Source: Verrucomicrobiota bacterium (lineage in GTDB: Bacteria; Verrucomicrobiota; Verrucomicrobiia; Limisphaerales; BJHT01). Taken from it: a DNA stretch of 35,312 nt. Below the pieces are notes generated by a model. That model was given only the letters and a program-made list of their open reading frames with translations, was not told the origin of the DNA and did no database searches. The position numbers were made by a program, and so were the translations under genes. How positions within the stretch are numbered: the stretch's first letter is position 1; each line of letters begins with the position of its first letter. The stretch is taken from positions 1 to 35,312 of the forward strand of contig BJHT01000039.1 of the NCBI GenBank assembly GCA_014193395.1. The letters are read 5' to 3'. Positions 33,634 through 35,312 of the stretch are shown here, one piece after another.

Positions 33634-33740
33634 ACCACTAACCGGCACTGACCCGCGCTAGTAAGTCCCAGCCAGGCCTGATCTGGCGAGTGATGTCTTG
33701 CTTGGAATCTTATTAGTGCAGGTTAGTGCCGGTTAGTGGT
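33634..33740. repeat. 20-bp inverted repeat made of 10-base units
   Basis: Arms 33634-33653 and 33721-33740 are inverted copies with one mismatch (word GGTTAGTGCCGGTTAGTGGT). The right arm extends leftwards as TTAGTGCAGG, so it reads as 10-base units TTAGTGC(A/C)GG in tandem. The 67-base spacer shows no gene. It sits between the stops of convergent genes and could form a hairpin that ends transcription from both sides. Confidence 0.8.
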
Positions 33741-33797
33741 GCTCCCTTCTACTTGTCGAGCAGCCGCCAATTCAGGTTCCCCCGCGTTTATCGGTGG

Positions 33798-34472
33798 CTA
33801 CTTGGGCGGGAACGGGAACTTGCGGAACTCATAGGTGTCACCGCCGATCCAGACTTCCGTCACCACCCCTTTCCACGGTTCGAAGTGTTTGCCCCGGGTG
33901 TCACGGAAATTTGTCAGCGGCAGCTTGACCGTCTCGCCCGCGGGAACCCGCGCCAGCTGGGCTTGTAACGCCTCGGGCGCATTCGCCTCGAGGCGCACCA
34001 CCACATTCGTCCAGTCGAACAGGTTTAGGTTTTCGACCCGGAGTTCGACCAAGTTCACCTCGATCCGCGCATGCAACACCTGCTGGGCGGGCGGCTTGGG
34101 CCGCGCGGGATTGACAATCCACGCCAACACGACGAAAGCGAGCAGGCCCAGGCCCAACCGCAGCGGGTAGTTCGGGGCTGCTGCCCGGCGCGGCGTTTCA
34201 CCGCGCTCCAGCGAATTTGGCGATGGTTCGGCGACGGGCGCAACTGCCGCGGTCTCCGGGTCGGCTGGGGCGGGCGGCGGCGGCCGAAACGCGATGATCT
34301 GCTCGACGATGCTGTTGATGGGCCGCGCGTCCGGGAGACCTTTGCGGATGAAGAGGGTGTCCAGCGGCAGTTGTCCGGTGTGCCATTGCTCGTGCAATTG
34401 GCCCAGCGAGAAAGGTCCGCGGGTTTCCTCCCCGACCAGCAAAAAGTATTCATCATCGTCCGCCAGCGCCAT
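33798..34472 (-). CDS. GYF_2-domain membrane protein
   Basis: 224 residues, function unknown. Residues 8-50 form a GYF_2 (DUF4339) module, with YFLLVGEETRGPFSLGQLHEQW and the following GQLPLDTLFIRKG, a short fold that binds proline-rich peptides or partner proteins. A Pro/Ala-rich linker leads to one membrane span (about 108-124, LGLGLLAFVVLAWIV), and the C-terminal domain (about 135-224) is beta-rich with WTNVVVRLEANAP and GVVTEVWIGGDTYEFRKF. The GYF module would face the cytoplasm and the C-terminal domain the outside. The ATG at 34472 has no strong ribosome site but fits the domain start. Confidence 0.82.
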   Translation of the reverse strand: MALADDDEYFLLVGEETRGPFSLGQLHEQWHTGQLPLDTLFIRKGLPDARPINSIVEQIIAFRPPPPAPADPETAAVAPVAEPSPNSLERGETPRRAAAPNYPLRLGLGLLAFVVLAWIVNPARPKPPAQQVLHARIEVNLVELRVENLNLFDWTNVVVRLEANAPEALQAQLARVPAGETVKLPLTNFRDTRGKHFEPWKGVVTEVWIGGDTYEFRKFPFPPK

Positions 34473-34541
34473 TGGGCGCGCATCCTAGCGTCCGCGACCC
34501 AAAGCGCAATCGGCGTTCCGGTCGTCCGCCGGGGTCCATTT

Positions 34542-34580
34542 GGCCCGGAGTGCGGCCGCGCTTGGGCGCAGCGACGTCCG
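34542..34580. repeat. Half copy of the GGAG-type element
   Basis: CCCGGAGTGCGGCCGCGC followed by TTGGGCGCAGCGACGTCCG matches the left end of 28107-28240 over most of 39 bases, differing mainly in the hairpin loop. No clear right partner was found nearby, so it may be a remnant. Confidence 0.6.
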
Positions 34581-35190
34581 TGCGCCCGGAGTCCGTAGAA
34601 ACATCCCCACTCCTCCCCCGCTCCACCGTGATGCGCCGCGGGGACGGGCGCATTCCAAAGGGGTGTCCCAGCGGCGCTGAAAAGAGGCGCTTCTTACGCT
34701 CGTCGCTCCAAGAACCCCCACTTGCGCCCGCCCTGTGCATAAGTCGCCCTTGATTTTTCCCAAACCCTGCCGCCCCGCCGCAATCCCATCCCCCGGCCCC
34801 CCATTTCCCTTTCCGCCCCGTGACGGCGCCCAAATCCAGTGTTTACGCTAAAGCCCGTCCTCGGTTTTCGCCGGCGTCCCCGTGCAGTTAACACTCCTCC
34901 CGCGTTTGCCCGAATCTTCCGCCCAGCCCCGAGGGGCGAATTGGATTTTCCTCCGCCTGCCCCAAGTCCCCGCAACCCTCCGCTCCCACCCCGTGCCCGC
35001 CGGGCCCGCCCTCGCTAAACCGTTAGTTTTCAATCCATTGCCGAGATGCTCTCCGATTCCAAAGCCGCACACCGCACGTCATTTTCACTCATGCCCGGCC
35101 GCCCGAACCTCGCAAAATCAGGGGTGAACTGGGCGCCGCCGTGCCCCGGCCCTCGCGCCCGTCGCCGCCGTTAGGCGCGCTTTATGAGGG
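34581..35190. other. Gene-free region near the right edge
   Basis: About 600 bases with no gene, strong hairpin or family motif that I can support. There is a loose GGGAC/GTCCC stem near 34640-34669. Open frames on both strands overlap each other and lack ribosome sites. Confidence 0.4.
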
Positions 35191-35212
35191 TGTTGCGAAA
35201 GTTTTCGTAACA
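35191..35212. promoter_or_regulatory. Operator-like palindrome
   Basis: TGTTGCGAAAGTTTTCGTAACA is a 22-base palindrome with one mismatched pair (G against T). It is the size and symmetry expected for a helix-turn-helix dimer, such as a LacI-family repressor. It lies 86 bases before the ATG at 35298. Confidence 0.45.
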
Positions 35213-35297
35213 AGCTCGCCTCCAAATCAATACGACTAAAATGACGGGGGTGGACGGCGGCACTCGCAAGTTAGCTTTCCACCGGTAGGCTGGCCGC

Positions 35298-35312
35298 ATG
35301 AATTCCAACCTT
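35298..35312 (+). CDS. Possible start of a gene cut by the window edge
   Basis: ATG followed by codons for Asn-Ser-Asn-Leu runs into the end of the window. GGTAGG lies about 12 bases upstream. Five codons cannot identify a protein; the call rests on the start context and the palindrome upstream. Confidence 0.25.

Overview
The window is GC-rich and has the look of a chromosomal segment from Verrucomicrobiota, possibly the Pedosphaera/Limisphaera or Opitutus side; this is inferred from the protein families and the type of intergenic repeats, not from a marker gene. Genes lie on both strands in short runs. Clear Shine-Dalgarno sites are rare, and there are no rRNA, tRNA, CRISPR, integrase or transposase genes. 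I recognise 23 protein genes, plus the first codons of a possible further gene at the right edge.

Layout: (1) 20-5755, a plus-strand signalling cluster: a PAS histidine kinase with a pseudo-receiver tail, a response regulator with an HD-GYP domain that has lost several catalytic positions, and a PAS hybrid kinase with an intact receiver. (2) 6206-8452, tdh-kbl, the two-step conversion of threonine to glycine. (3) 8648-9255, a PIN-toxin/antitoxin pair on the minus strand. (4) 9324-12475, a minus-strand housekeeping run read as rplU-rpmA-obgE-ychF, with a strong terminator between rpmA and obgE and an unusual insertion in ObgE. (5) 12851-14338, an NtrC-type sigma-54 activator, divergent from a 1094-residue DUF4175-like membrane/coiled-coil protein (14741-18025), followed by a small exported protein. 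(6) 19346-23838, minus strand, a receiver-PAS-PAS-SpoIIE phosphatase and a large EF-hand/membrane protein that ends in a textbook terminator. (7) 24581-25822, a lysine 2,3-aminomutase. (8) 26186-30396, an exported protein with a degenerate metallopeptidase motif next to a FmdB zinc-ribbon protein (minus), and a LolA-like exported protein overlapping a DUF1028 protein (plus). (9) 30985-33605, three pseudopilin-like genes. (10) 33798-34472, a GYF_2 membrane protein.

The most striking non-coding content is the density and design of intergenic repeats. Several families share one plan: a terminal inverted pair in which each end is itself a palindrome or a short tandem array, around a variable core of roughly 30-200 bases. 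I see palindrome-ended elements (about 112-198 bp) in at least four gaps, three copies of an element ended by 7-bp tandem units (about 180-280 bp), a 16-bp paired-unit repeat in three gaps, and three long simple inverted repeats. Two of the palindrome families abut or nest in the same gaps. No coding sequence in the window explains their movement.

The functional themes are signal transduction (three kinase or regulator systems, several with degenerate domains), cell-envelope and exported proteins, and core translation/GTPase genes. The best candidates for something undescribed are the palindrome-in-inverted-repeat elements, the degenerate HD-GYP regulator inside its kinase cluster, the EF-hand membrane protein beside the SpoIIE phosphatase, and the pseudopilin trio ending in a repeat-rich passenger protein.
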